A DNA stretch of 64,000 nucleotides, taken from Bacteroidia bacterium (lineage in GTDB: Bacteria > Bacteroidota > Bacteroidia > Cytophagales > JAAEPT01). The first letter of the stretch is position 1. Every line of letters begins with the position of its first letter. The notes beneath the pieces were generated by a model. That model was given only the letters and a program-made list of their open reading frames with translations. It ran no database searches and was not told the DNA's origin. Positions 27,566-36,996 of this stretch are shown here, piece by piece. The position numbers were made by a program, and so were the translations under genes. The stretch is from NCBI GenBank assembly GCA_030431525.1, contig JAUIJC010000004.1, positions 62,001 through 126,000 of the forward strand. The letters run 5' to 3'.

Positions 27566-28660
27566 ATGATTGCTGAGGCAACCTTAAAGGTTAAGCAGAT
27601 TATCAAAGAGACTGCTGACGCCATCACTATTGTATTTGAGAAGCCTGCTTCGGGCATGAATTATTTGGCAGGCCAGTTCCTGACATTGATTGTGAAGATC
27701 GATGGCAAGGAGTACCGTAGGGCTTATTCCCTGTGTTCTGCGCCGAAGGTGGATGCTGACCTTGCTGTAACGGTGAAGCGTGTGCCAAAAGGCATTGTTT
27801 CCAACTACTTGCCAGATAACCTGAAGGTGGGTGATGAGATGGAAGTGTTGGAGCCAATCGGAAATTTCGTGGTGAATCCAGAGGCTTCAAACCAGCGTCA
27901 TTTGATGATGATTGGTGGTGGTAGCGGTATCACGCCTTTGATGTCCATGATCAAGACGGTGTTGACAGAGGAGTCTGCCAGCATGGTTTCCCTTCTCTTT
28001 GTGAATCGCAACGAGGAGTCTGTGATTTTCAAACAAGCCTTGGATCAGTTGGCTGAAAAGTATGCAGGTCGATTCCGCTTGGTGAACCATTACAGCAATG
28101 GAAATGGAGAGGAGCCTAAGAAGAAAAAGGGCTTGTTTGGTTTGTTCTCCAAAAAATCAGCCCCAGCCTCAAACAGGTTGGATGTAAGTGCAATGGGCAA
28201 TCTCCTATCTCAATTTAACATTGAGCAAGGTGATAACACTGAGTATTACATCTGTGGTCCTGAGGGCTTGATGGCTGTGGCTGAGGATTGCCTCAAGCAA
28301 CGTAAGGTGGACAACTCCAAGGTGTTCCGAGAAAGCTTTGTGAGCAATAAGGAGGATAATTACCGTAAGGAGCATTCAGATGAAAGCGACCAATCGGTAA
28401 AAGTGATTGTTGGTGGTGAGGAATTCTCACTGGATGTGCCAGCAGGACGTAGCATTTTGGATACGGCCTTGGATGCTGGAATCGATATCCCATTCTCTTG
28501 CCAAAGCGGACTTTGTACGGCTTGTATGGGTCGTTGCACTTCAGGTGAGGTGGCCATGTCGGAGAGTGATGGCTTGACTCCAGACCAGATTGCCCAAGGC
28601 TATGTGTTGACCTGTGTTTCCCACCCGAAAGGAGGGAATGTGGTTATCGAATACGATTGA
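27566..28660 (+). CDS. FAD/2Fe-2S NAD(P)H oxidoreductase (PaaE/HMP-reductase-like)
   Basis: RRAYSLCSAP, MMIGGGSGITPLMSMI, C-terminal 2Fe-2S PFSCQSGLCTACMGRC. Confidence 0.92.
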   Translation: MIAEATLKVKQIIKETADAITIVFEKPASGMNYLAGQFLTLIVKIDGKEYRRAYSLCSAPKVDADLAVTVKRVPKGIVSNYLPDNLKVGDEMEVLEPIGNFVVNPEASNQRHLMMIGGGSGITPLMSMIKTVLTEESASMVSLLFVNRNEESVIFKQALDQLAEKYAGRFRLVNHYSNGNGEEPKKKKGLFGLFSKKSAPASNRLDVSAMGNLLSQFNIEQGDNTEYYICGPEGLMAVAEDCLKQRKVDNSKVFRESFVSNKEDNYRKEHSDESDQSVKVIVGGEEFSLDVPAGRSILDTALDAGIDIPFSCQSGLCTACMGRCTSGEVAMSESDGLTPDQIAQGYVLTCVSHPKGGNVVIEYD

Positions 28661-28667
28661 TTTTCAT

Positions 28668-28702
28668 TGGCGCCCCAGCTTGCTGTGGGCGCTTTTTTGA
28701 TT
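28668..28702 (+). terminator. Rho-independent terminator
   Basis: gcgccccagcttgctgtgggcgctttttt. Confidence 0.8.
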
Positions 28703-28785
28703 TTTATATAAACAATATAAAGCAATATTGCGATAAAATTTGGTTGGGATTGAATCCGTTCATTAGGAAACAACAGAGCGGATTG

Positions 28786-29193
28786 ATGAGGATTCAAGCT
28801 TTATTGTGTGCTTTATGTCTGATGTTGACGGGAAAGCTGTTTTCACAGCGTGTCTATCCCGTTTATGATTCTCTCTATGCGACCGCAATGGTTGAGATAG
28901 TGGATGATTCGCTGGAAGCTGATTTATTTGTGTGGCGAGCACCAACCAAAGATCAATCTCAGGGAAATCATGGATGGTGGTATTTCTCAGCAAGGGAACA
29001 TGAAGGAGACCGAAAAATTTTTTATGTACAACCCGAAGAGCGGTCTGATTTTAAAGTGTTTTTTGTGGCTGATAGAGCTTCGGCTGGCTGGAGAAACCGT
29101 CGAGCAAAGGTCTTTTTCGAAGATCAAAAACCAGTAAGGCTCCCGACAAGTAGGGATCGTTATGGAGGCTTTAAACAATGGCAGGACAAGTGA
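28786..29193 (+). CDS. Small secreted protein, DUF6150-like
   Basis: Signal peptide MRIQALLCALCLMLTGKLFSQ; ADLFVWRAP...WWYFS...FKVFFVADRASAGWRN; start trimmed from 28657 because the upstream stretch is terminator. Confidence 0.6.
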   Translation: MRIQALLCALCLMLTGKLFSQRVYPVYDSLYATAMVEIVDDSLEADLFVWRAPTKDQSQGNHGWWYFSAREHEGDRKIFYVQPEERSDFKVFFVADRASAGWRNRRAKVFFEDQKPVRLPTSRDRYGGFKQWQDK

Positions 29194-29200
29194 TAAAAGA

Positions 29201-29238
29201 AAATAGGCCGTGAGCGTTAAGATGTTCACGGCCTATTT
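29201..29238. terminator. Bidirectional terminator
   Basis: aaataggccgtga ... tcacggcctattt. Confidence 0.88.
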
Positions 29239-29251
29239 CTTTTCTTAATCC

Positions 29252-31210
29252 TTACGCCACCATATTCTTTTTGATGGCGTTGAGGAGATCATCGGGCTTG
29301 AATGGTTTGGTCACTAAATCATTCATGCCGTGGTTCATGATGCGTTCGCGCAGGTCGCCTTCGGATTCAGCAGTCAGGGCGATGATTGGCACTTTATTGC
29401 TGAGCTTTTCAGAGCGAAGGACTTTGGAAGCTTCATAACCATCCATTTCAGGCATCTGAAGGTCCATGAGCACCAAGTGGAAATCTTTCTCCAAGAAGTG
29501 GTCAATGGCTTGTCGGCCGTTCTCGGCCACGGTTACCTTGGCACCCCATTTTTCAAGGAATTCTTGGGCGACCATCACATTGAGGAGATTGTCCTCAGCC
29601 ATCAAAACGTTCATCCCAGTGAGCGGTTGGGTTGTCATTGGCTGATGTTTTGGAAGGAGTCTTTGAGGTGCTTTGGCGACATCAACTTTAATGGTAAAGT
29701 GGAAGTTGGCACCTTGCCCTTCCTCGCTTTTTACCTGAAGGTTTCCACCATGGAGGTCAACCAGTTGTTTTGAAATACTTAGTCCCAACCCTGAGCCACC
29801 GAATTTTCGGGTCATTTCATCGTCCGCTTGGCAGAAATGTTCGAAAATATGCGCCTGTTTTTCTTTCGGGATTCCGATACCAGTGTCCTTGACCTCAAAG
29901 TGTATTTGCGCCTTTTTGCCCTTCTGTTCTTTCATGGAAAGATGTAGGGAAACTTCGCCTTGTTCGGTGAATTTGATGGCGTTTCCAAGCAGGTTGATAA
30001 GGATTTGACTCAAGCGGAATCGGTCTCCATGGATGTGTTCTGGAACTTCTTGATCCACCTCCAATTTTAAGTTGAGTCCTTTAGTATCAGCTTGTGGACG
30101 AAGGGTTTGGATGGTTTCGTGTACAAAGTTGTGCAAGTCAAAATCCTCCTTGTGTAATCTCACTTTTCCTTCGCTGAGCCTATTGAGGTCCAACACATCA
30201 TTGATTAATGATAGGAGTGTTTCAGAGGAAAACTTCAACGTTTCCAGCTTGTCGCGTTGGCAATTATCCTTGCTCTCTTCCAACAGAAGGTGAGCCAATC
30301 CAATGACAGAATTTAGCGGTGTGCGGAGTTCATGGCTCATGGTGGAAAGGAAGCGTTCCTTTGCCTTGCCAGCTTCTTCGGCCTTTTTGTTCGCCTCGAT
30401 CAAGGTTCGCTTTGTCCGTCGGATTTGTTCGATGGTCTGGCGCAAGCGATGTTCGTTGTTTAGCAATTGGCGGTTGCTGAGCTCCAAGCTGTTGGTGAGT
30501 TTTTTCTGCTTGAGGTTTTCTTTTTTGACTTGGCAGAGGGCAGGAGTGAAGATGATTTTCCAAACCATGATAAGTGCCCCGCCACTTAGGAGGACTGTTG
30601 CCATCAATTGGAGGAACATGGTCCAGTCCATTTTTTTGCTGTGGATGCTACCAAACTGGGTGGCCGTGGCAATGATGGATTGGTTGTATTTGTCCTCGTT
30701 GTTCAGAATGGATTCCAAGCTGGCTTGGTTGTCCGCATAGTTGGTAGAAATCACCTGCTCGACTTCCTCCTTGATGGTGAGGAAACTCGGTGTAGCGGTT
30801 TCAAGAAGGCGGACAATGCTATCCGAGTTTTTCCATTCCGTATTGGAGCTGAACTGAAGAAGGTCTGAATCACTCCAAAAGAAGGCATTGTTCAGAAAGT
30901 CTTCCTTGTTATTACTTCCTCCGTTTACCAAAAGGAAATGTTGCTTTTTCCATTGGTTAAAAAGGTCTTCAAACTTTCCTTTTAGCTGGGTGAGTTCTTT
31001 GTCCTTGCTGGTGTGATGCTCGATGGCAAGGAGGGTTTTGGTCATTTCCTGTCCCGTATGAGACTGTTGTACGGCTGATTGAATAGCCATCATGTCCGAC
31101 TCCTGAGCGCCGATGCTAACACGGATGAAAGCTTGCACTGCAATGATGAGCGAGACAATGGAAATAGAGAAAAAAATGAAGCGTCGTTTGAGCTGGTGTA
31201 TCGGTCCCAT
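29252..31210 (-). CDS. Hybrid sensor histidine kinase / response regulator
   Basis: TM + periplasmic region; RFLSTMSHELRTPLNSVIGLAHLLLEES H-box; GSGLGLSISKQLVDLHGG; receiver LVLMDLQMPEMDGYEA. Confidence 0.95.
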   Translation of the reverse strand: MGPIHQLKRRFIFFSISIVSLIIAVQAFIRVSIGAQESDMMAIQSAVQQSHTGQEMTKTLLAIEHHTSKDKELTQLKGKFEDLFNQWKKQHFLLVNGGSNNKEDFLNNAFFWSDSDLLQFSSNTEWKNSDSIVRLLETATPSFLTIKEEVEQVISTNYADNQASLESILNNEDKYNQSIIATATQFGSIHSKKMDWTMFLQLMATVLLSGGALIMVWKIIFTPALCQVKKENLKQKKLTNSLELSNRQLLNNEHRLRQTIEQIRRTKRTLIEANKKAEEAGKAKERFLSTMSHELRTPLNSVIGLAHLLLEESKDNCQRDKLETLKFSSETLLSLINDVLDLNRLSEGKVRLHKEDFDLHNFVHETIQTLRPQADTKGLNLKLEVDQEVPEHIHGDRFRLSQILINLLGNAIKFTEQGEVSLHLSMKEQKGKKAQIHFEVKDTGIGIPKEKQAHIFEHFCQADDEMTRKFGGSGLGLSISKQLVDLHGGNLQVKSEEGQGANFHFTIKVDVAKAPQRLLPKHQPMTTQPLTGMNVLMAEDNLLNVMVAQEFLEKWGAKVTVAENGRQAIDHFLEKDFHLVLMDLQMPEMDGYEASKVLRSEKLSNKVPIIALTAESEGDLRERIMNHGMNDLVTKPFKPDDLLNAIKKNMVA

Positions 31211-31251
31211 AACACCAAAAACAAACGACGCTTCGCAGAAGTTCAAAAATT

Positions 31252-31325
31252 TAAGACGTTAGACATTAGATGTTAGACTTTAGCTCCTTTCTAATGTCTA
31301 ATGTCTAATGTCTAATGTCTAATGG
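31252..31325. repeat. Intergenic hairpin built from heptamer repeats (ctaatgt)n
   Basis: gttagacattagatgttagac ... (ctaatgt)4 ctaatgg. Confidence 0.85.
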
Positions 31326-31331
31326 CTGTTA

Positions 31332-33698
31332 TTACTCATCCACTGATGTATTTGCCTGAAAGCCCTGTGGGGCTACAGGTTTGTCATAGTCGTAGTAGGT
31401 GAAGTACAATGTCTTTTGTTGCTTCTTGCCCTTTTCATCACGGTAAGTGATTAAGTAGCGCTCCAACAAAGCTTGGCCGTTAAGACCATTTTTTGATGGG
31501 TGAGGGCAACAAGATCCTTGGCGGATAAATTCGACTGGGTTTCCCTTGGCGTCACGCAACAGGCTTAGGTAAGCCTCGATGTTAGTCGTAGGAATTGGAT
31601 TCTCGCTGGTGCCTACCTGAATTGGTTTTTCAGGCTGGGAGCCATACACCTCATCATTGGAAACTCCAGTGATTTGATGGATGGAGTAGTAGCGCTTTAC
31701 TTCTTTGCCACAGTTTTCTGCCAACTTTTGTGAAGCTCTGGTATCCCCATTTTTTTGGCCTTTGGTCCAGTCTTTACAAGCACGATCAAACTCATTGAGG
31801 TAATCATTGTAGAGAATTGCTCGCTGATAACGTGCTTCTGTGTGGAGGCTGTCCACGAAAAGGATGAGGGAATAATCCTCGGATGCCCCGAGATAATCTC
31901 CACGGCCTTTATTGATTTCGGCACGAAGAAGATAGCTTCGGAAATCCTTTGGAGCTATCGTAATCATCTGCTCAAGGTTGACCAATGCTTCTCTTGATTT
32001 ATTGAGCATATAGTCCGTGTAACCCGCCAAATAGAAAGGCATCGGGTTTTGATTAGCGGTTTCCTTGGCCTTTGAGAATTTCTTGGAAGCACCTTCAAGG
32101 TCTTTGGCCAAGCCAAGTTGAATACCAGCAAGAAGGATGTCCTCAGACTTGTTTTCCAAGGCTTGCAACTGGGCGTTGAGCGCCTCCAATTTTGGCTGAA
32201 GGATTTCCTTTTGGTGTTTGTTGTTCTCCAAAGCCCGCTGAGTCTGGTGCAGGGCATCTTCTTCACTGAGAATCAATTGTCCCAAAGAGTCAATGCTGGC
32301 GGGTAGGAGCGCCTGCAATTTCAGGTTTGCCTGTTGTGATTTCTCCAGCGATTGGATTTTAGCGGTAGAGGTTTCCGTTTTTCGGGAAACGACATCGTAA
32401 GCTTTTGATGCCTCAAAGGAGCGTTCCTGTTGGGCAGTGATTCGCTTGGAAATGGCTTGTTGTTGGTTGGAGGTTTCCTCCAATTCTTTTTGAAGATGCC
32501 CGCCTTCCTTGGTGAGCGAATGAATGGAATGTTCAGCCTCTTTCACTGAAGCGTGAAGGGTGTGTTGCTCCGCTTTGAGTCTTTCCAATTCTTTGATGAG
32601 GATGTCACGACGTTGCGACTGACCCTTGTTTTCACCCTCTAACAAGGCGTATTGAGTTTGAAGGGAATCAATATCCGAGAGCATCTTTTGGTCATGGGCC
32701 TCAAGTTGTTTGCGCTCGTCATTATGTTGCTTGATGGAAGCATTCAATTTGATGATGTCTCGCTCAAAACCTTTTTGTTTGTCCTCAAGCTGTTTTGCTT
32801 GATGGTTGCCCTTATTGACCTCTTGCTTCAGGGTGTGCAGTTCGTCATGCGAAAGGTTAGGGTTGTTCAAAGCTTTACGCTTTGGTGCCAATTCTTTATT
32901 CAGTTTGGCCAATTCCTTTTCGCTCTCTTTCTGCTCTTTGGTGGCTTGATCACGTTTTGTGGTCAAGTCGGTGATAGCGGTCTGGTTGTCTTCCAGCTTT
33001 TTGACGCTGGAATGGTGATCCTTGAGCAAGTGGTCCAGCGTTTGGCTGGTCTTGTGGAGGAGGTTAAAGCTGTTTTTAACAGAGTCTTTTACTAAAGCCA
33101 AGCTGGCTTCTTTCTCTTTTAACAGGTTTTCGTCCTTCTGATAGTTTTGTTCAGCTTGTGCCTTCTCTTTTTGGAGAGCTTCAATTTTAGCTTGATTCTC
33201 TTTCCAAGCAGTACTTTTTGCACTCAGTTGTGCAGATACCGCCGAAAGGCTGTCTTGAATCCTGCCAAGAATGGTTTTTTCTTCCTCCTTTCGGGTGGAT
33301 AAGGCTTGCAGTTGGGATTGTTGTTGGGCAAGGGAATCTTGCCAAGCAGTTTTTTCTATTACAATGGATTTTCCCTCAACCTGATGGTTTTTCAGGGAGG
33401 CTTCCCGTCGTTGTTTTTCTTGGCGGTTTTTGCCAATGGTTTCAGTCAGGTTGGAAACTTGGGTAGTTTCTTTCTGAATGTTTGTGTGGACTTTGGAAAG
33501 GGAGTCCCTGACTTGTTGTTGTTCCGCGGCTGTCTTTGCCCTAAACTCCTTGTCTGATGCTATTTTGGCTTTTGCCTCCTTTAGCGTATTGGTATAGGTT
33601 CCTTCGTTTTTATAGTGTTGAGCACTGGCGGTCAGGCTTAATCCCAAAGAAATTAAAGAGGCAAAACAGGTGATGTAAAGTTTATTTTTCATTGGCAT
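31332..33698 (-). CDS. Secreted coiled-coil/TPR protein with Cys-containing C-terminal domain
   Basis: Signal peptide; about 480 aa heptad-rich coiled coil; TPR region; terminal RQGSCCPHPSKNGLNGQALLERYLITYRDEKGKKQQKTLYFTYYDYDKPVAPQGF. Confidence 0.8.
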   Translation of the reverse strand: MPMKNKLYITCFASLISLGLSLTASAQHYKNEGTYTNTLKEAKAKIASDKEFRAKTAAEQQQVRDSLSKVHTNIQKETTQVSNLTETIGKNRQEKQRREASLKNHQVEGKSIVIEKTAWQDSLAQQQSQLQALSTRKEEEKTILGRIQDSLSAVSAQLSAKSTAWKENQAKIEALQKEKAQAEQNYQKDENLLKEKEASLALVKDSVKNSFNLLHKTSQTLDHLLKDHHSSVKKLEDNQTAITDLTTKRDQATKEQKESEKELAKLNKELAPKRKALNNPNLSHDELHTLKQEVNKGNHQAKQLEDKQKGFERDIIKLNASIKQHNDERKQLEAHDQKMLSDIDSLQTQYALLEGENKGQSQRRDILIKELERLKAEQHTLHASVKEAEHSIHSLTKEGGHLQKELEETSNQQQAISKRITAQQERSFEASKAYDVVSRKTETSTAKIQSLEKSQQANLKLQALLPASIDSLGQLILSEEDALHQTQRALENNKHQKEILQPKLEALNAQLQALENKSEDILLAGIQLGLAKDLEGASKKFSKAKETANQNPMPFYLAGYTDYMLNKSREALVNLEQMITIAPKDFRSYLLRAEINKGRGDYLGASEDYSLILFVDSLHTEARYQRAILYNDYLNEFDRACKDWTKGQKNGDTRASQKLAENCGKEVKRYYSIHQITGVSNDEVYGSQPEKPIQVGTSENPIPTTNIEAYLSLLRDAKGNPVEFIRQGSCCPHPSKNGLNGQALLERYLITYRDEKGKKQQKTLYFTYYDYDKPVAPQGFQANTSVDE

Positions 33699-33830
33699 TT
33701 AGCTTGTTATGAAGTATAAAAAAATGCCCTTTTGGGGTGTCTGTGCGAAATTACATATTTCGTGAGTGATACGCCAAAGCAAACAAATAACTGTGCCGAA
33801 GAGTGCCCTGATTTTGGACTTTTTTCAAAA

Positions 33831-33861
33831 AAAGAGGCGGTCCCAATGGAACCGCCTCTTT
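33831..33861 (-). terminator. Terminator
   Basis: aaagaggcggt-tcccaatgga-accgcctcttt, A run on the left. Confidence 0.8.
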
Positions 33862-33884
33862 ATGAATTCGTTGTGAAAGTTCGA

Positions 33885-34070
33885 TTAGAACTTGATCACT
33901 TTCGCCATACCTTTTGGGTACTCCTTGATGTCGTAACCAGCGAGGTTGCCACGTACGCCAGCCTCGAATTTGTCAGCGTAAGCTTTGATGAGTTCTTCCT
34001 TGCCATCGAAGAGGGAAAGGTTATCGATGAACTTGCTGATTTGCGGTACTCCGAAATTGTTGTCAGCCAT
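33885..34070 (-). CDS. Hypothetical 61-aa protein
   Basis: MADNNFGVPQISKFIDNLSLFDGKEELIKAYADKFEAGVRGNLAGYDIKEYPKGMAKVIKF; flanked by terminator and mdh. Confidence 0.6.
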   Translation of the reverse strand: MADNNFGVPQISKFIDNLSLFDGKEELIKAYADKFEAGVRGNLAGYDIKEYPKGMAKVIKF

Positions 34071-34094
34071 GTGTGAAATATGGTTTAGTCTTTT

Positions 34095-34172
34095 GTACAA
34101 AGTATCATGTATTAAGTATAATGATTTGCGAAGAGCTATTCATTGTACTTGGTACATTGTACATAATACTTG
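34095..34172. repeat. 'GTACAATG' palindromic repeat, copy 2
   Basis: gtacaaagtatcatgtattaagtataatga ... tcattgtacttggtacattgtacataatact. Confidence 0.7.
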
Positions 34173-34177
34173 AATAA

Positions 34178-35119
34178 TTAAGCCTTTTCAGCAGCCAAGT
34201 TGTCGTAAGCAGCCATCACGTCGTTTACCGCTTTGGCAGAATCCTCGAGCAATGCTTGTTCGTCGGCGTTCAACTTGATTTCGAACATGCGCTCGATGCC
34301 GTTTTTACCCAAAACAACTGGAACACCAAGGTAGCAGTTGTCGATGCCGAACTCACCTTCGAGCTTCATGCAAACTGGGAATACACGCTTCTGGTCTTTA
34401 ACGATAGCCTCAACCATCTGAGCAGCAGCAGCACCTGGAGCATACCAAGCAGAAGTACCCATCAATTTCACGCACTCACCGCCACCGCGCTTCGTACGAA
34501 CCAAGATAGTCTCCAACTTGTCAGCGTCAACCAACTCAGTTACAGGGATACCACCAACAGTAGTGTAACGTGGCAATGGAACCATAGTGTCACCGTGGCC
34601 ACCCATCAATACAGCGTTGATTTCCTTAACAGAAACGTTCAACTCCTCAGCGATGAAGTGACGGTAGCGAGCAGTATCGAGGATACCAGCCATACCCATC
34701 ACCTTGTTGCGTGGCAACTTAGAAGTGGCGTGAGCGGCGTAAGTCATCACGTCCAATGGGTTGGAAACAACGATGATGATAGCATCAGGAGAATATTTTA
34801 CGATTTGTTCCGTAACGGAGCTAACGATGCCAGCGTTGGTAGCGATCAAGTCGTCACGAGTCATTCCAGGCTTACGTGGAAGACCAGAAGTGATCACAAC
34901 AACGTCAGAACCAGCAGTTTTGCTGTAGTCGTTAGTAGAACCAGTCACCCAGCTGTCATAGCCAGTAACGGGAGCTTTCTGGTTGATGTCCAATGCCTTG
35001 CCTTCTGCAACACCTTCTTTGATGTCCAACAAGACGATTTCTTTGGCAACCTCACGGTAAGCCAAAACGTCAGCGCAAGTTGCGCCCACGTTTCCAGCAC
35101 CTACTACGGTAACTTTCAT
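34178..35119 (-). CDS. mdh: Malate dehydrogenase
   Basis: MKVTVVGAGNVGATCADVLAYREVAKEIVLLDI, GLPRKPGMTRDDL, MGGHGDTMVPLPR. Confidence 0.98.
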   Translation of the reverse strand: MKVTVVGAGNVGATCADVLAYREVAKEIVLLDIKEGVAEGKALDINQKAPVTGYDSWVTGSTNDYSKTAGSDVVVITSGLPRKPGMTRDDLIATNAGIVSSVTEQIVKYSPDAIIIVVSNPLDVMTYAAHATSKLPRNKVMGMAGILDTARYRHFIAEELNVSVKEINAVLMGGHGDTMVPLPRYTTVGGIPVTELVDADKLETILVRTKRGGGECVKLMGTSAWYAPGAAAAQMVEAIVKDQKRVFPVCMKLEGEFGIDNCYLGVPVVLGKNGIERMFEIKLNADEQALLEDSAKAVNDVMAAYDNLAAEKA

Positions 35120-35209
35120 CGTATATGAGTTTTAAGAATTGAAAAAACAGGTTTCAATCCCTAAAGCTATCAAATTTTTAGGCTTGATGGAAAGACCTTG
35201 GGAAGTTTC

Positions 35210-36043
35210 CTACGGGGTAGGTAACGAAGCCTCTTCTTTTCCAAAGGTAATGAGGCGAATAGGGTAGGAGACGGATATTGCAAACATGCTCCCTCTGGAA
35301 ATTGTTTGAAATGAGTTTGGTGTCGAATTCCCCAAGCCCATGGTCCATTCAGTGAATAGCCTTTGCTGAAGTCCTTGTTGATAGATAAAGGCGAAGCGAA
35401 GACGCTCTTTGCCACTGTTTAGAAATTGGATGAAAAAGCCTGTGTAGATGCTCCAGCCATGTTTTTTAAGTATCTCGGATTCTTGTATGTTTTCGGTGAA
35501 TTGATAGGAGTTTCCACCTGAGGAATAATTGATGCTAAAGAAACCCGTATCAGCGTTGTAGAGATGGTCATAGGTCAATCCTAAGATGCCTTGGATTGAA
35601 AAAATGCTGAGGTAATGTTTCTTCCTAAGAAACGGAAGATTGTTAAAAATGCTTTTGGGGCTTTTCCTGATGCGAATCTCTTTGAGGTGTTTTCCAATTT
35701 GTACAAACACTCGGGAAACAGGTAAGTAATTTCCTTCGTTCGAAATGAACGCAGAGGATTTTAGCCTTATGGCTTGTCCTATCCCGCCGTAGTTCCAGCC
35801 AGTTTCTAAATGCCATACCTCTTGAAACTTGATTTTTAGTCCAAGCCCGTATCTGTCGGCAGGGTAAGTTGTAATCCGACTTACATAATCAGGTGCTTCA
35901 CTTTTATCCGCAAACGACGAGAGTAGGAATTCAACTCCCGTTTCTGGAACCAGATAAATGGAAACAGGTTTTTTGGCATGTTGTCCAAACAATGTCAGGG
36001 AAGAGGACAGGGTGAGGATGCAACACAAAAGGCGTTTCATCAA
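35210..36043 (-). CDS. Hypothetical secreted / outer-membrane beta-barrel-like protein
   Basis: Signal peptide MMKRLLCCILTLSSSLTLFG; alternating beta pattern, terminal aromatic-rich strands. Confidence 0.6.
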   Translation of the reverse strand: MMKRLLCCILTLSSSLTLFGQHAKKPVSIYLVPETGVEFLLSSFADKSEAPDYVSRITTYPADRYGLGLKIKFQEVWHLETGWNYGGIGQAIRLKSSAFISNEGNYLPVSRVFVQIGKHLKEIRIRKSPKSIFNNLPFLRKKHYLSIFSIQGILGLTYDHLYNADTGFFSINYSSGGNSYQFTENIQESEILKKHGWSIYTGFFIQFLNSGKERLRFAFIYQQGLQQRLFTEWTMGLGNSTPNSFQTISRGSMFAISVSYPIRLITFGKEEASLPTP

Positions 36044-36120
36044 AAAACTGGTTTGGTGTGAAAAATCCGTTGTTGAACGTCACCAAATCAAGTTTAGTGT
36101 ATGGAGGTTTTGAAATATTT

Positions 36121-36200
36121 GTATCAAGTACAATGTATTATGTACAATGACCTTAGCTGTGTAGGAGTCATTGTACATAATATACGATACATTGTACAAT
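36121..36200. repeat. 'GTACAATGTATTATGTACAATGAC' palindromic repeat, copy 3 (best preserved)
   Basis: gtacaatgtattatgtacaatgac ... gtcattgtacataatatacgatacattgtac. Confidence 0.85.
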
Positions 36201-36220
36201 TACCCAGTTTGGATTTTGGA

Positions 36221-36994
36221 TTACATATAGCCTTTCACCTTATAAGCAACCACGCCCAACATCTCATGGAAAAGGATATGCCAAGAGGGCATGCACACCA
36301 AGGATGGGATGATGAGGTGTTTTGGGGTAATCCGTCGGTCAGAGGTGTGGAAATCTGCTGAAAAGGTATCCACCTTTAGCCCCTGTTTCTCGAAACACCC
36401 TTTAGCTCTGCGCATGTGGAATGCTGAGGTAATCAGGAGCAATTTCGCATTGGGGTATTGGCTTTTGATGATTTTAGCGGACTCTTCAGCGTTTTTATGC
36501 GTGTTGTGGGAGGTAGGTTCAATGATGAGGTCTTCCTTGGGAACTCCGGCCATTTCAAGAAACTGGGCAAGTTTAACAGCCTCCTGCTTTTCGCTGGCAG
36601 GCCCCATTAATGCGCCTGAACCACCGCTGAGCAAAATCTTTTTCACCTTGCCCATTTTGTAGAGTTGAAGAGCGTGGGTAACACGGTCAGCTCCTTTTTG
36701 GAAATAGACGCGGTCCTCTGGTTCGATGCTCATGTTAATGACACCCGCCAAAACGATGGCAATGTCATAATCGGAATCCAACTGCTCGATGGGCGTGGGT
36801 CTTCCTTCCCAAAGCCTGAATGATTCAGCTGTTAGTAAAGGATTGGTGAAGATGAAAAAGAGGATTCCCACTCCCCAAAGGCTCCATTTTTTTAAGTGCT
36901 CTCGTTTTCCAAAAATGGCGTACAACAGCAAGATGGAAAGCCAAATCGCTGGCATGGCAAGGTAGAACAGCGTTTTGGAGAGGAAGAAGAACAT
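36221..36994 (-). CDS. YdcF/ElyC/SanA (DUF218) family membrane protein
   Basis: DIAIVLAGVIN, ILLSGGSGALMG, SEKQEAVKLAQFLEMAGVPKEDLIIEPTSHNTHKNAEES. Confidence 0.92.
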   Translation of the reverse strand: MFFFLSKTLFYLAMPAIWLSILLLYAIFGKREHLKKWSLWGVGILFFIFTNPLLTAESFRLWEGRPTPIEQLDSDYDIAIVLAGVINMSIEPEDRVYFQKGADRVTHALQLYKMGKVKKILLSGGSGALMGPASEKQEAVKLAQFLEMAGVPKEDLIIEPTSHNTHKNAEESAKIIKSQYPNAKLLLITSAFHMRRAKGCFEKQGLKVDTFSADFHTSDRRITPKHLIIPSLVCMPSWHILFHEMLGVVAYKVKGYM

Positions 36995-36996
36995 TG

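Noticed and set aside
31291-31325. (CTAATGT)n as a CRISPR or phase-variation tract
   Set aside because: Too short for CRISPR; intergenic and not in a promoter core or coding frame as far as can be seen, so kept only as a hairpin/tandem-repeat observation.
34256-35128. 290-aa plus-strand ORF
   Set aside because: Antisense to mdh, which is unambiguous.
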